Positions 40,431 through 49,567 are shown, counted from the first letter of the stretch. The stretch: DNA of 64,000 bases from Pseudomonas syringae (GCF_000737245.1 NZ_JPQU01000109.1:62001-126000), one strand, 5' to 3'. Made by a program: numbers and translations. The notes: generated by a model from the letters alone, not told the origin.

Positions 40431-40792
40431 GGAGGGTTCTCATAATTTTGACTGACGGCGTTTTGCTGTTGCGATATCTGTAAGTGGCGTTTTCCGGGTT
40501 TCTTGATGAAGCCGTGAAGCAGCACCATTTCCGAATCCGAAAGCGTGAACACAACGCGCGCTATCGTCAGGCCCAAGTCAATTCGGACTTCCCATAACCC
40601 TGATTCCAGTTTACGCACCAGCGGCATCCCCAAGGGCCAGCCGAATTGCACCACTTTGATCTCGATGCCAATCAATCTTCGGTGTTCTCGGGGTAGGTCG
40701 GTTAACCATTCTCGAACCGGCTCGTTACCTGATTCGGTGCGGAAAAAGCGTACGGCGAGAACTGGTTTGGAGGGTGGTATTCGGAAGTGCAC
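40427..40792 (-). CDS. RelE/HigB-like toxin (phage-derived Gp49-like)
   Basis: 121 residues from a GTG at 40792 inside the palindrome; a later start is possible since the usual family start is close to VLAVRFFRTESGN. Segments NEPVREWLTDLPREHRRLIGIEIKVVQFGWPLGMPLVRKLESGLWEVRIDLGLTIARVVFTL and LLHGFIKKPGK are the RelE-fold signature, including Lys/Arg positions of mRNA-cleaving members. Probable ribosome-dependent mRNase. Confidence 0.85.
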   Translation of the reverse strand: MHFRIPPSKPVLAVRFFRTESGNEPVREWLTDLPREHRRLIGIEIKVVQFGWPLGMPLVRKLESGLWEVRIDLGLTIARVVFTLSDSEMVLLHGFIKKPGKRHLQISQQQNAVSQNYENPP

Positions 40793-40805
40793 CTAAATAG
40801 GTGCA
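40788..40805. promoter_or_regulatory. Operator palindrome of the toxin-antitoxin operon
   Basis: TGCACCTA-AA-TAGGTGCA, a perfect 8-base inverted repeat overlapping the toxin start. It is the expected binding site of the XRE antitoxin for autorepression. Confidence 0.7.
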
Positions 40806-40980
40806 TAAAGCAATCGTGGAAACCGGCAGGCGCGCCACGATATCTGCCTTTTCTGGCACCCTGTGGTGCATATGTATCGTGTTTGTATTTTTCGTTGTGC
40901 CAAGCAGTTACAGACAACCCGCCACTGCCGCTGTCTGACGTACAGGTAACCAATACCTGCCGCGTAAAGAGAGTGCATCA

Positions 40981-41145
40981 ATGTTTGGTCGAATGATTAA
41001 AGTCGCGATGGTTGTCGCTGTTTTGTCTACGGTGTCTGGTTGCTTCCCGTTCTGGGGACCAGGTGGCCATGGCGGTGGCGGTGGTGGAGGCGGTCATCAT
41101 GACGGCGGCGGTCCGGGCGGTCCTGGTGGGCGCCCGTATCGCTGA
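40981..41145 (+). CDS. Small glycine/histidine-rich lipoprotein
   Basis: 54 residues. Signal IKVAMVVAVLSTVSGC with lipobox VSGC, then a Gly-rich tail with HGG and HHD that may bind metal (GPGGHGGGGGGGGHHDGGG). Common as a short hypothetical lipoprotein in Pseudomonas. No obvious ribosome site; GTAAAGAGAG lies upstream. Confidence 0.6.
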   Translation: MFGRMIKVAMVVAVLSTVSGCFPFWGPGGHGGGGGGGGHHDGGGPGGPGGRPYR

Positions 41146-41200
41146 TTTCAGGCTGATCTGGCGCTGATCAGCCAGCAGGGAACTGGAGGGTTCGCGGCGG

Positions 41201-41758
41201 TTATTCGTCGCGTCCTTCCATCATGGTCCGTTTCAACATGACGTAAACGGCACCAGCGCCGCCATGCTTGGCCAGGCATGAGCAAAAGCCAAGCACCTGA
41301 GTATGTTGCCGTAGCCAAGTGTTGACGTGGCTTTTGATCATAGGCCGCTTGCCGTCCAGCCGAACGGCCTTGCCATGGGTCACTCGCACACAGCGGATTT
41401 CCAGTTTGGTGGCCTCGGCCAGAAACTCCCATAGGGTTTCCCGGGCAACTTCAACGCTCATCCCGTGCAGGTCAAGACTGCCTTCGAAGCTGATTTGCCC
41501 CAGCTTGAGCTTGCGCATCTGACCTTCCTGGACGCCGTCGCGGGACCAGCTCAGCACATCTTCCGGCCCTACATCGATGACAAACTGATCAGACAAACCG
41601 TCAACCGTAACTGAATCGGTTCGCACGGTGGCGGACTGGCGAAGTTTGTTGAGCATCTTGCGGTCGGTCTTGGGTTTGCCGACATCAGCATACTCATGCT
41701 TGATGGGCTTGACGCCACGTGTCTCGTTTCGGAACAGGGAAAAATCGTCGTCTTGCAT
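41201..41758 (-). CDS. Smr-domain protein (SmrA-like)
   Basis: 185 residues; N-terminal helical extension, Smr domain about residues 95-175 with LDLHGM and VTHGKA motifs. The usual HGxG is HGKA here. Smr domains have nicking or RNA endonuclease activity. In Pseudomonas this gene sits near prmB and aroC, as here. Confidence 0.88.
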   Translation of the reverse strand: MQDDDFSLFRNETRGVKPIKHEYADVGKPKTDRKMLNKLRQSATVRTDSVTVDGLSDQFVIDVGPEDVLSWSRDGVQEGQMRKLKLGQISFEGSLDLHGMSVEVARETLWEFLAEATKLEIRCVRVTHGKAVRLDGKRPMIKSHVNTWLRQHTQVLGFCSCLAKHGGAGAVYVMLKRTMMEGRDE

Positions 41759-41826
41759 GTCAGCCTCCGCGAAGGTGGCTAGTTTAACCAGGTCGCGATG
41801 GCAGCGGCAGGAGGGATTGTTTTTTT

Positions 41827-41916
41827 CTGTAGGAGCGCACGAGCAAAGCGAGGCCGCGATAGCGGCATTGCAGGTAAAACGCTATCGCTGCCTCACGTTG
41901 CTCGTGAACTCCTACA
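41827..41916. repeat. REP-type inverted pair
   Basis: Two inverted TAGGAG...CTCCTA units enclosing GCGATAGCG/CGCTATCGC; one of several Pseudomonas REP/BIME elements between host genes here. Confidence 0.75.
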
Positions 41917-41929
41917 AAAAAAAACGCAT

Positions 41930-42250
41930 TCAATCGTGCTTTTTCATCAGATGCGGCGACATGTTCAGGCCGTTTTTGCGACGCATGCGCAGGCGGCAGC
42001 GGCGCCACATCCAGATACCCAGATACAGCACGAATAATCCGCCGGCGACCACAAATGCCGCGCCTAGCGGGCTGGCATTAAGCTCGCCCAATGCTGGCGG
42101 ATGGCCGATCAGGCTTGAAACGCCCGCCATCGTCAGCAGCACCCCTAAGGTCGCCAGCAATGCGGCAAGCCCTGCGCCAAGGCGCATTCCCCAACTGCCA
42201 TGTCCTTTGGGGCGCAGGCGGCGGGCATCGAAACCATCGGATATTTTCAT
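41930..42250 (-). CDS. Small inner-membrane protein of unknown function
   Basis: 106 residues from ATG 42250 (GAGGAAATCGG upstream). Two membrane segments (about 25-46, LAALLATLGVLLTMAGVSSL; 58-80, AAFVVAGGLFVLYLGIWMW) and a basic C-terminus. Family unknown; the stretch 42251-42478 upstream has no recognised gene. Confidence 0.7.
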   Translation of the reverse strand: MKISDGFDARRLRPKGHGSWGMRLGAGLAALLATLGVLLTMAGVSSLIGHPPALGELNASPLGAAFVVAGGLFVLYLGIWMWRRCRLRMRRKNGLNMSPHLMKKHD

Positions 42251-42478
42251 TCCGATTTCCTCTGAGGGTATCGGCGCTCTGACCCGGTTATGACCCGGTG
42301 GTTCCCGATTTCCGGGATTCAAAGGCAAATGCGAGCGATTAATGGATGGGCGGCTGTACGGCTTGTTAGCGGTTTTGCAGCCCATGCTGGACGATGTTCA
42401 AGCCCGTTCGTTGATCCACAGGCTTTCACAGGTGCTGAAACCTTTCAGTCGGCAAGATCAGAAGAGACTGAGCATCGG

Positions 42479-43069
42479 TCAGATCAAGTCTTTGGTCAGC
42501 GCCAGGGTTGCAAAGTTATCGTTCATGATCGCCATTTCGGTGCGATGAACAATGTGCGCGCTGACCACGCCATCGGGGCTTGGCAGATCGCGGGTGGCGC
42601 AGGCGTCATCCACCAGCGTGCAACGGTAGCCATAGTCTTTTGCCGCGCGCACGGTAGTGCTGATGCTCGAGTGACTCATGAAGCCACAGACAATCAGATC
42701 CAGGTGACCCAGGCTCTGCAGCAGGTCGTCCAGGCCAGTACCGTTGAATGCATTCGGCAGACGTTTTTCAACGACGGGCTCGCCAGCCTCAGGCAGCAAT
42801 TGCGTTAGAAATTCGCCACGTTCGCCTTGCGGGTCGAACAAGCCGCCCACGGTACCGAGATGGCGGATATGAACGATCGGGCATTTCGCGAGACGGGCGG
42901 CGGCGACCAGTTGGCAGATGTTGGCGACAGCCTCATCAATGCCCGTCAGGGCCAGCGGACCGCTTGTATATTCTTTCTGGGCGTCAATGATAATCAGCGT
43001 GGCATTACTCAAAGTGGCAGCTGCATAACCGCGGCCACTGAGTTGAAACATGGTCTTTGGATCGGACAT
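42479..43069 (-). CDS. Cysteine-hydrolase/isochorismatase-family protein lacking the catalytic Cys
   Basis: 196 residues, ATG 43069 after AAGGAGCCCCAG. IIIDAQKEY carries the family Asp and KRLPNAF the Lys. In the third motif, GFMSHSSISTTVRAA, the position of the usual catalytic Cys (T-x-x-C-V-x-x-T) is Ser. Members without Cys exist (PhzD and EntB act as isochorismatases), so an aryl-vinyl-ether type hydrolase is more plausible than a nicotinamidase-like enzyme. Substrate unknown. Confidence 0.82.
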   Translation of the reverse strand: MSDPKTMFQLSGRGYAAATLSNATLIIIDAQKEYTSGPLALTGIDEAVANICQLVAAARLAKCPIVHIRHLGTVGGLFDPQGERGEFLTQLLPEAGEPVVEKRLPNAFNGTGLDDLLQSLGHLDLIVCGFMSHSSISTTVRAAKDYGYRCTLVDDACATRDLPSPDGVVSAHIVHRTEMAIMNDNFATLALTKDLI

Positions 43070-43328
43070 CTGGGGCTCCTTCGTGTGGGGCTTTTGCGAC
43101 ATTCTCCTCCGGCTGAGCGGTTCTGTGAATGGCGTCGATAAGAAGCTCCGGTTTCTGTGGCCTGTAGAGGCATCGATCAGGTGTGGCCTGATTATGCCTT
43201 GGATTGAATTGTCAGGTATCCGAAAACCTTGCATGTCGGTCAATTCCGGCGGTACTGGCATTCGGGCATCGTGTGATTCAGTCATGGCTGGTAGAATCCC
43301 GCTACGTCTTTCCAAGGAGCTTGCCCCA

Positions 43329-44237
43329 GTGATCACATCCCGCTTGCGCACGGTGCGCGACCATATCCGTTGGGCGGTCAGTCGCTTTCACGAAGAAGAT
43401 CTGTTTTTCGGCCATGGCACAGACAACGCATGGGACGAAGCGCGCCAACTGATCCTGGGGGCCTTGCACCTGCCTTGGGAGATTGCCGACAGCTACCTGG
43501 ATTGCCGTCTGGAACTCGACGAGATTTCCGAGCTGCAACGCCTGATTGCGCGGCGCATTGACGAGCGTGTGCCGACGCCTTACCTGCTCGGCGAGGCCTG
43601 GTTCTGCGGGATGTCATTCATTGTTGATGATCGGGTACTGATCCCGCGCTCGCCGATTGCCGAGCTGATCGAAAACCGCTTCGCACCCTGGCTCGCCGAC
43701 GAGCCCGCGCGGATTCTTGATCTGTGCACCGGTTCAGGCTGTATCGGCATTGCCTGCGCCGACGAATTCCCCGAAGCCGAAGTGGCATTGGCTGATCTGT
43801 CGTTTGCAGCGCTGGAAGTGGCCAACCAGAACATCGAGCGTCATGGCATGGATCAGCGTGTTTATACCGTGCAGGGCGACGGTTTTGACGGGTTGCCGGG
43901 CCAACGCTTCGATTTGATCGTTTCCAATCCGCCCTACGTCGACTCCGAAGACTTTGCCGATATGCCCGACGAGTATCAGCATGAGCCGGAACTGGCCTTG
44001 GCCTGCGGCAGTGACGGACTGAACCTGGTTCGTCGCATGCTCAGTGAGGCGGCTGATCATTTGAATGAAAAAGGTTTGCTGATCGTTGAAGTCGGCAACA
44101 GTCAGGTCCACGTTCAGGCCCTGTATCCGGAAGTGGATTTTGCCTGGCTGGACTTCCTGCGGGGCGGGCATGGCGTGTTCATGCTGACAGCGGCCCAATG
44201 CCGTGAGCATCAGGCTTTGTTTCAGTCGCGTGTCTGA
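43329..44237 (+). CDS. prmB: Ribosomal protein L3 N5-glutamine methyltransferase PrmB
   Basis: 302 residues. Start GTG 43329 with AAGGAG nine bases upstream; the frame stays open further 5' but family members start SRLRTVRDHIRW. N-terminal helical domain (1-100), SAM-binding ILDLCTGSGCIGIA (about 136-149), catalytic SNPPYVD (about 203-209). Methylates the conserved Gln of L3. Order prmB to aroC is conserved in Pseudomonas. Confidence 0.95.
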   Translation: MITSRLRTVRDHIRWAVSRFHEEDLFFGHGTDNAWDEARQLILGALHLPWEIADSYLDCRLELDEISELQRLIARRIDERVPTPYLLGEAWFCGMSFIVDDRVLIPRSPIAELIENRFAPWLADEPARILDLCTGSGCIGIACADEFPEAEVALADLSFAALEVANQNIERHGMDQRVYTVQGDGFDGLPGQRFDLIVSNPPYVDSEDFADMPDEYQHEPELALACGSDGLNLVRRMLSEAADHLNEKGLLIVEVGNSQVHVQALYPEVDFAWLDFLRGGHGVFMLTAAQCREHQALFQSRV

Positions 44238-44253
44238 ATCAACGCAAGACCTC

Positions 44254-44334
44254 TAGGAGCTGCCCAGGGCTGCGAATGCGGAGTGTCAGACAGTCCGCAT
44301 TCGTCGCCGTCGTAACTTCCGACAACTCCTACAG
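44254..44334. repeat. REP-type element (second variety)
   Basis: Inverted CTAGGAG/CTCCTAC ends around GCGGA...TCCGC; the same kind as at 52595-52686. Confidence 0.6.
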
Positions 44335-44352
44335 AACCGAGAACACGCGAAG

Positions 44353-44443
44353 CCTGTAGAAGCGCGCTTGCCCGCGATGGAGGCAGGTCAGGCAATAAGT
44401 TTTTCGCTGGCACACCGCATCGCGGGCAAGCGCGCTCCTACAG
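44353..44443. repeat. REP/BIME pair
   Basis: CTGTAGAAGCGCGCTTGCCCGCGATG and its inverted partner ending GCGCTCCTACAG flank a 36-base spacer. Confidence 0.85.
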
Positions 44444-44469
44444 ATGAGCCATTTGAGTTCAGACATGCC

Positions 44470-45264
44470 TCAACGGTGGGTCGCAATCCAGATCAGCAGG
44501 CCAGCCTGGAACACCGCGAACGTCACCAGGCACGCGATGGTAAAACGCAAGCCGCTGTCTTCACGCTTGTATTTGTTCACCCGATCCTCATGCTGACGGA
44601 TCGCCACTTCCTGCTCGATCATCTTCTTCTCGGCGTTCTCCAGCATCTGCGAGGCTTCGAGAATTTCGATGATCTGAATCTTGTCGTTGTTCCAGGTGCT
44701 GTGCAGATTGCCGACCTGAACGTCCTTGAAACTCCCCTTCATGTGCTGCGCGTCGGCGTAACCGACTTCGAAGCCCTGGGTTTTCAGAAAGTGGTCACGA
44801 CGCATCCGCGTATCTTCGTTAAGCCCGTCTTTGCTGGGCAGCGCGAAGCTTTCAACCTTGTAGCTCGACCATTTTTTTTGTGCCCAGTGGATGCCTTGAG
44901 CGATCAGGAAACGGCCGATACCGCGGTTCCAGGGCTCGATCTGCAGACCGGATTCCGGACCGAAGCGCACGATGTGAGTGACATGATCAACCCAGATATC
45001 CAGGTGATTCTGTTCGCGGCGCACCCGTTGCCCCGGCAACTGGATGTTCAGGCGCAGCAAGCTCAATTCCTTACTGTGACGTTCAGCGCGGCCGAATTCC
45101 ACGAAGCGCAACGGCCGGCCGCCAGTGGCTCGGTCTGTTTGCAGCGGGGCCAGACGCAACATCTGAAATATTTCCGGCTTGACGTCGTCCCACGGCTGCG
45201 CCGGCTTGGCTTCGGCAGCCTGGGTTTCACCAACCTTTTCGGGTAAATCTGTTGTTTCGGTCAT
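44470..45264 (-). CDS. GNAT-like protein with C-terminal membrane anchor
   Basis: 264 residues. Middle part GIGRFLIAQGIHWAQKKW...VESFALPSKDGLNEDTRMRRDHFLKTQGFEV resembles an acetyltransferase fold; then a coiled coil (about 210-245) and a C-terminal transmembrane segment (FTIACLVTFAVFQAGLLIWI). Acyl-group function not established. Start at ATG 45264; a GTG at 45303 is less likely. Confidence 0.7.
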   Translation of the reverse strand: MTETTDLPEKVGETQAAEAKPAQPWDDVKPEIFQMLRLAPLQTDRATGGRPLRFVEFGRAERHSKELSLLRLNIQLPGQRVRREQNHLDIWVDHVTHIVRFGPESGLQIEPWNRGIGRFLIAQGIHWAQKKWSSYKVESFALPSKDGLNEDTRMRRDHFLKTQGFEVGYADAQHMKGSFKDVQVGNLHSTWNNDKIQIIEILEASQMLENAEKKMIEQEVAIRQHEDRVNKYKREDSGLRFTIACLVTFAVFQAGLLIWIATHR

Positions 45265-45381
45265 TTCACGGCGATCCTGTCCATGACACTGTGCAGCAAA
45301 CACAGTGCCAGCAATCCCCTATCGGCCGATTTCCAGAGTCCTGAAGGGTGCCACTGTTTTCCCGACATCAAATTTGCCTGC

Positions 45382-46341
45382 TCAGGCGCCGGGCAGGGCA
45401 CCAATAAATCGCAGAATCTGGCTGGAAATTTCATTGGCGAGAGGCAGCTTGGGATTTTTGTAGGACGCCAGCTGGCGATCCATGTCCATGGGCACGATGC
45501 GCAGCACATGGTTCATACCTTCAATCAGGGCCAAATGGGCATCCGGTTTGGCATCCTTGAGCAATTGAGCATCGCCAACGCCCACCTGAATGTCGTGCGT
45601 GCCTTGAATAATCAGAGCGGGCACCCGCAAGTTGCCGAACGCGGCTGCCGGATCCTGGCGGAACAGGGAAATAAGGTACGGCTGAACGCTGGGACGGAAT
45701 ACCACCTCAAGTTCGGCCGGAACATTGTTGTCGGTCTTACCCGCCTTGATTTCGTCGATCAGCAGGTTGGCCCGTTGCAACAAGGGCGGGGGCAGGCGGT
45801 CTTGCAGCTGTTCACGCAGCACGATATCCACCGGCCGGCCAGTGCCAGCCACAGAAATCACCGCAGCCGCCCCGGCTTTCTCGGCAGCCAATGAGGCGAC
45901 CAGCGCACCCTCGCTGTGGCCCAGCAGGATCAACTGGCCCAGACGCCGATCAGTCTTGAGCTTCTGGCCCCAGGCCTGGGCGTCGGCCACATAGCTTTCA
46001 ATGCTCAGGTTGCGCTCGTCGGGGGTGGCCGGTTTGCTGGCGGCTACTCCGCGTTTGTCGTAACGCACGCTGGCAATATTGTTTTTGGCCAGAATCAGCG
46101 CCAGACGCTTCATGCTGTCGTTGCGGCCACCCTCGGGATTATTGCCATCGCGATCCGTAGGGCCTGAGCCTGCAATGATCAATACTACCGGCACTGGAGT
46201 GTTTGACTTGGGTAGTAATAAAGTGCCAAACAGCTCGCCTGTGGCGGTGTTCAGGCTGATGGGGCGTTGCAGGACCGAGGGGGTGGCAGCGTGAGCCAGC
46301 CCGGTGAGCAGCGGGAGAATCAAGGCAATAACTCGTAACAT
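45382..46341 (-). CDS. Secreted alpha/beta hydrolase
   Basis: 319 residues with signal peptide (LILPLLTGLAHAA). Oxyanion/SGS-like IIAGSGPTDRDG, nucleophile elbow GHSEG (Ser about 145), acid in THDIQVG, histidine in GMNHVLR. Serine esterase/peptidase type; substrate unknown. Divergent from aroC. Confidence 0.85.
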   Translation of the reverse strand: MLRVIALILPLLTGLAHAATPSVLQRPISLNTATGELFGTLLLPKSNTPVPVVLIIAGSGPTDRDGNNPEGGRNDSMKRLALILAKNNIASVRYDKRGVAASKPATPDERNLSIESYVADAQAWGQKLKTDRRLGQLILLGHSEGALVASLAAEKAGAAAVISVAGTGRPVDIVLREQLQDRLPPPLLQRANLLIDEIKAGKTDNNVPAELEVVFRPSVQPYLISLFRQDPAAAFGNLRVPALIIQGTHDIQVGVGDAQLLKDAKPDAHLALIEGMNHVLRIVPMDMDRQLASYKNPKLPLANEISSQILRFIGALPGA

Positions 46342-46499
46342 CGTTGGGCCACTATCTATTTGGATGCCACTTGGACGCGGCCAGACCGATAAGGTTCGAG
46401 GATGAACTACGCGCCCAGCCTGCGTATACTGGCGCGCCTGGTTTTCTTTATCCGGGTTTTCCTGATCTGGTTCTTTCGCTGATTCCTCGGAGCGTCCGC

Positions 46500-47591
46500 A
46501 TGTCCGGCAACACCTTCGGCAAACTGTTCACTGTCACCACTGCCGGCGAAAGCCATGGTCCGGCACTGGTCGCTATCGTTGACGGCTGCCCGCCGGGCCT
46601 TGAGCTGTCGCTGCAAGATCTGCAAGTCGACCTGAATCGGCGCAAGCCCGGTACCAGCCGGCATACCACCCAGCGCCAGGAGCCCGATGAGGTGGAAATC
46701 CTTTCCGGGGTTTTCGAGGGTAAAACCACGGGTGCGTCGATCGGGCTCTTAATCCGCAACACCGATCAGAAGTCCAAGGATTACTCGGCGATTCAGGATC
46801 TGTTTCGTCCGGCCCATGCCGATTACACCTATCACCACAAATACGGCATTCGCGATTATCGCGGCGGTGGCCGCAGCTCGGCCCGGGAAACAGCCATGCG
46901 CGTGGCCGCGGGCGCCATCGCCAAGAAGTATCTGGCGACTATGGGCATTGTTGTGCGCGGCTACATGAGTCAGTTGGGCCCGATTGAAATCCCGTTCAAG
47001 ACCTGGGACTCGGTGGAGGAAAACGCGTTTTTCTGCCCCGATCCTGACAAGGTTCCGGAGCTGGAAGCCTACATGGATCAGCTGCGTCGCGACCAGGATT
47101 CGGTCGGCGCCAAGATCACTGTGGTTGCTGAAGGTGTGTTGCCTGGGCTGGGCGAGCCGATATTTGATCGCCTGGACGCTGATCTGGCCCATGCGCTGAT
47201 GAGCATCAACGCCGTCAAAGGTGTTGAGATCGGTGCTGGCTTTGCCAGTGTGGCCCAGCGCGGCACTGAGCATCGTGATGAGCTGACGCCGCAAGGTTTC
47301 CTGTCCAATAACGCGGGCGGCATTCTCGGTGGTATTTCGTCTGGTCAGCCGATTGTTGCGCACCTTGCACTGAAACCAACGTCCAGCATCACCACGCCAG
47401 GGCGCTCCATCGATGTTCATGGCAACCCGGCGGACGTCATCACCAAAGGTCGTCACGACCCTTGTGTAGGTATCCGCGCCACGCCGATTGCTGAAGCGAT
47501 GATGGCGATCGTGTTGCTGGATCACCTGCTGCGTCATCGTGGGCAGAACGCTGACGTTCAGGTCAGCACCCCGGTGTTGGGTCAGTTGTAG
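46500..47591 (+). CDS. aroC: Chorismate synthase
   Basis: 363 residues, ATG 46500 after CGGAGCGTCCGC. Motifs of the family: GESHG near residue 17, RRKPGTSRHTTQR, DYRGGGRSSARETAMRVAAGA, FLSNNAGGILGGISSGQP and ending RHDPCVGIRA. Last step of the shikimate pathway, FMN-dependent. Start with the usual MSGNTFGKLF. Confidence 0.98.
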   Translation: MSGNTFGKLFTVTTAGESHGPALVAIVDGCPPGLELSLQDLQVDLNRRKPGTSRHTTQRQEPDEVEILSGVFEGKTTGASIGLLIRNTDQKSKDYSAIQDLFRPAHADYTYHHKYGIRDYRGGGRSSARETAMRVAAGAIAKKYLATMGIVVRGYMSQLGPIEIPFKTWDSVEENAFFCPDPDKVPELEAYMDQLRRDQDSVGAKITVVAEGVLPGLGEPIFDRLDADLAHALMSINAVKGVEIGAGFASVAQRGTEHRDELTPQGFLSNNAGGILGGISSGQPIVAHLALKPTSSITTPGRSIDVHGNPADVITKGRHDPCVGIRATPIAEAMMAIVLLDHLLRHRGQNADVQVSTPVLGQL

Positions 47592-47597
47592 TGAGTG

Positions 47598-48791
47598 ATG
47601 GCGGTGCCTGGGCTGCGGATTCCTGAGGTGACGCCGCCTGCTTGCGGGCAGCTGCCATATTGGCGGCTGTCCGGTTTTTACGTCTTTTACTTCGCCTTGC
47701 TCGGCTCCACCGCTCCTTTTCTGCCGTTGTATTTCAGTCATTTGGGCTTTTCCAGTGCGCGGATTGGCGAACTGGTGGCGATCCCCATGCTCATGCGTTG
47801 TATCGCGCCCAATCTCTGGGGCTGGCTCGGTGACTACACCGGGCGACGCCTGATCATCGTGCGTGCTGGGGCGATGTGCGCTCTGCTGGCGTTTTCCCTG
47901 ATTCTGTTCAAGCAGAGCTATGCCTGGCTGGCAATGGTCATGGCCCTGCATGCGTTCTTCTGGCATGCCATATTGCCGCAATTTGAAGTTATTACCCTGG
48001 CTCATCTGCAAGGCCAAACTTCTCGTTATAGCCAGATCCGCTTGTGGGGCTCGATTGGTTTCATCCTTTCGGTGGTGGTTCTGGGGCGGTTGTTCGAGTG
48101 GTTCAGTCTGGATCTTTTTCCTCTGGTATTGCTGATCATCATTCTGGGTATCGTCGTCAGCAGCTGGTGGGTGCCCAATGCCACGCCGTCGGTGTCGGCG
48201 GCACGCCCTGATTCCGGTGGTTTTCTCCGGCAACTGACCCGACCCGGTGTGTTGGCGTTCTATGCCTGTGTTGCGCTGATGACGCTGAGCCATGGTCCGT
48301 ATTACACGTTCCTGACCTTGCACCTTGAGCATCTCGGTTACAGCCGCGGGGTGATCGGCGTGCTCTGGGCGGTCGGCGTGGTCTCGGAGGTGCTGATGTT
48401 TATGGCCATGAGCCGGCTTCTGCAGCGTTTTTCGGTGCGTCAGGTGTTGATGGCCAGTTTTCTGCTGGCCTCGCTACGTTGGCTCTTGCTGGGAAGTTTC
48501 GCGGACGATCTGCTCGTCCTGCTGTTTGCCCAACTGCTGCATGCGGCAACTTTCGGCAGTTTCCATGCCTCTGCCATTCACTTCGTGCAGCGCAGCTTCG
48601 GCGCGCAACAGCAGGGCCAGGGCCAGGCGTTGTACGCGGCATTGTCCGGTACAGGTGGTGCGCTCGGTGCGCTGTACGCCGGCTACAGCTGGAATACACT
48701 GGGCGCTGGCTGGACATTTACAATCGCAAGCCTTGCAGCGTTGGCTGCTGCCATCCTGGCGGGTACAAAAATGAAAGAGGAGCACTCATGA
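47598..48791 (+). CDS. MFS transporter (phenylpropionate/HcaT-like)
   Basis: 397 residues with 12 predicted membrane segments. YWRLSGFYVFYFALLGSTAPFLPLYFSHLGFS opens TM1, and LWGWLGDYTGRR is the MFS loop motif. GTG 47595 or ATG 47598 start; no strong ribosome site, so coupled to aroC. Ends in an ATGA overlap with the next gene. Conserved neighbour of aroC in Pseudomonas. Confidence 0.85.
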   Translation: MAVPGLRIPEVTPPACGQLPYWRLSGFYVFYFALLGSTAPFLPLYFSHLGFSSARIGELVAIPMLMRCIAPNLWGWLGDYTGRRLIIVRAGAMCALLAFSLILFKQSYAWLAMVMALHAFFWHAILPQFEVITLAHLQGQTSRYSQIRLWGSIGFILSVVVLGRLFEWFSLDLFPLVLLIIILGIVVSSWWVPNATPSVSAARPDSGGFLRQLTRPGVLAFYACVALMTLSHGPYYTFLTLHLEHLGYSRGVIGVLWAVGVVSEVLMFMAMSRLLQRFSVRQVLMASFLLASLRWLLLGSFADDLLVLLFAQLLHAATFGSFHASAIHFVQRSFGAQQQGQGQALYAALSGTGGALGALYAGYSWNTLGAGWTFTIASLAALAAAILAGTKMKEEHS

Positions 48792-49324
48792 GCAGCCTGT
48801 TTGTGTATCACCAGTCAATCCCCGAGCAACCCTACAAGGTATTGACCCACCTGGAGGACATCGCTTCTACGTTGGCCGAGCAGGGCGTGGGCTTCGAGCG
48901 TCTGCGGGCCGCTAGCCCCGTCAACGCCGACGCGAGCGAGGAAGAGCTACTCGACAGTTATCGCGTGCAAATCGATGCGCTCATGACCGAGCGCGGGTAT
49001 GCGGTCGTCGATGTCGTACGTGCCAATGCTACTGACCCGGCGTTGCGTGAGAGCGCCCTTGCCGAGCACCATTGTTCTGAAGACGAAGTGCGGTTTTTCA
49101 TTGCGGGCCGTGGGCTTTTTACACTGCATATCGACGAGTATGTTTATACGGTGCTGTGCGAAAAGAATGACGTGATTTCAGTACCCGCCGGTACTCGACG
49201 CTGGTTCGATATCGGCGAGAATCCACGTGTTGCAGCCCTGCGTTTTTTCAGGAATGCCCCAGGCGAGGTCATTTCTACCGGCGATACCCTTGCCGCCCGG
49301 TTCGCCCAGCTCGATGATTTGTAG
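48788..49324 (+). CDS. mtnD: Acireductone dioxygenase homologue with altered metal site
   Basis: 178 residues; full length for ARD (about 180), overlapping the MFS stop. The cupin core EDEVRFFIAGRGLFTLHIDEYVYTVLCEKNDVISVPAGT is intact, but the metal motif H-x-H-x4-E is H94-H-C96-x3-E100, the second His being Cys, and the last ligand, normally THWFDMG, is TRRWFDIG (Arg138). Two of four metal ligands are lost. In P. aeruginosa the gene lies between mtnB and mtnC after the MFS gene; neither neighbour is present here. It may be a decaying remnant or a repurposed cupin. A conventional ARD is unlikely. Confidence 0.85.
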   Translation: MSSLFVYHQSIPEQPYKVLTHLEDIASTLAEQGVGFERLRAASPVNADASEEELLDSYRVQIDALMTERGYAVVDVVRANATDPALRESALAEHHCSEDEVRFFIAGRGLFTLHIDEYVYTVLCEKNDVISVPAGTRRWFDIGENPRVAALRFFRNAPGEVISTGDTLAARFAQLDDL

Positions 49325-49567
49325 GGGCGTGAGCATGCTCCAGGCGTCGGGCACTCTGCTCGTTTGTCGGTATTAACTAAATCCTGAGTGGGCCGTGTCC
49401 TCTGGAGAAGTAGGACGTTGCCTCATTGGATGTAAGGAATCACTGTTTGTTTCTTGCCTTGTTTTTAAACACTTTTATTCGTGTAGTTTCCTGAGCTTCC
49501 CATTTACGGCGCCGTCCTGAACACGATCTATAAACAGGCGCCGGGTTTGGACACAGGAGCAGACCCT

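Noticed and set aside
46749..48332. 527-codon minus-strand frame
   Set aside because: Lies opposite aroC and the MFS gene; His/Arg-rich shadow of high-GC codons, no ribosome site.
49516..49538. Possible lux box (CCTG...CAGG) before the LuxR-type gene
   Set aside because: Half-site spacing (15 bases) does not fit the usual 20-bp element.
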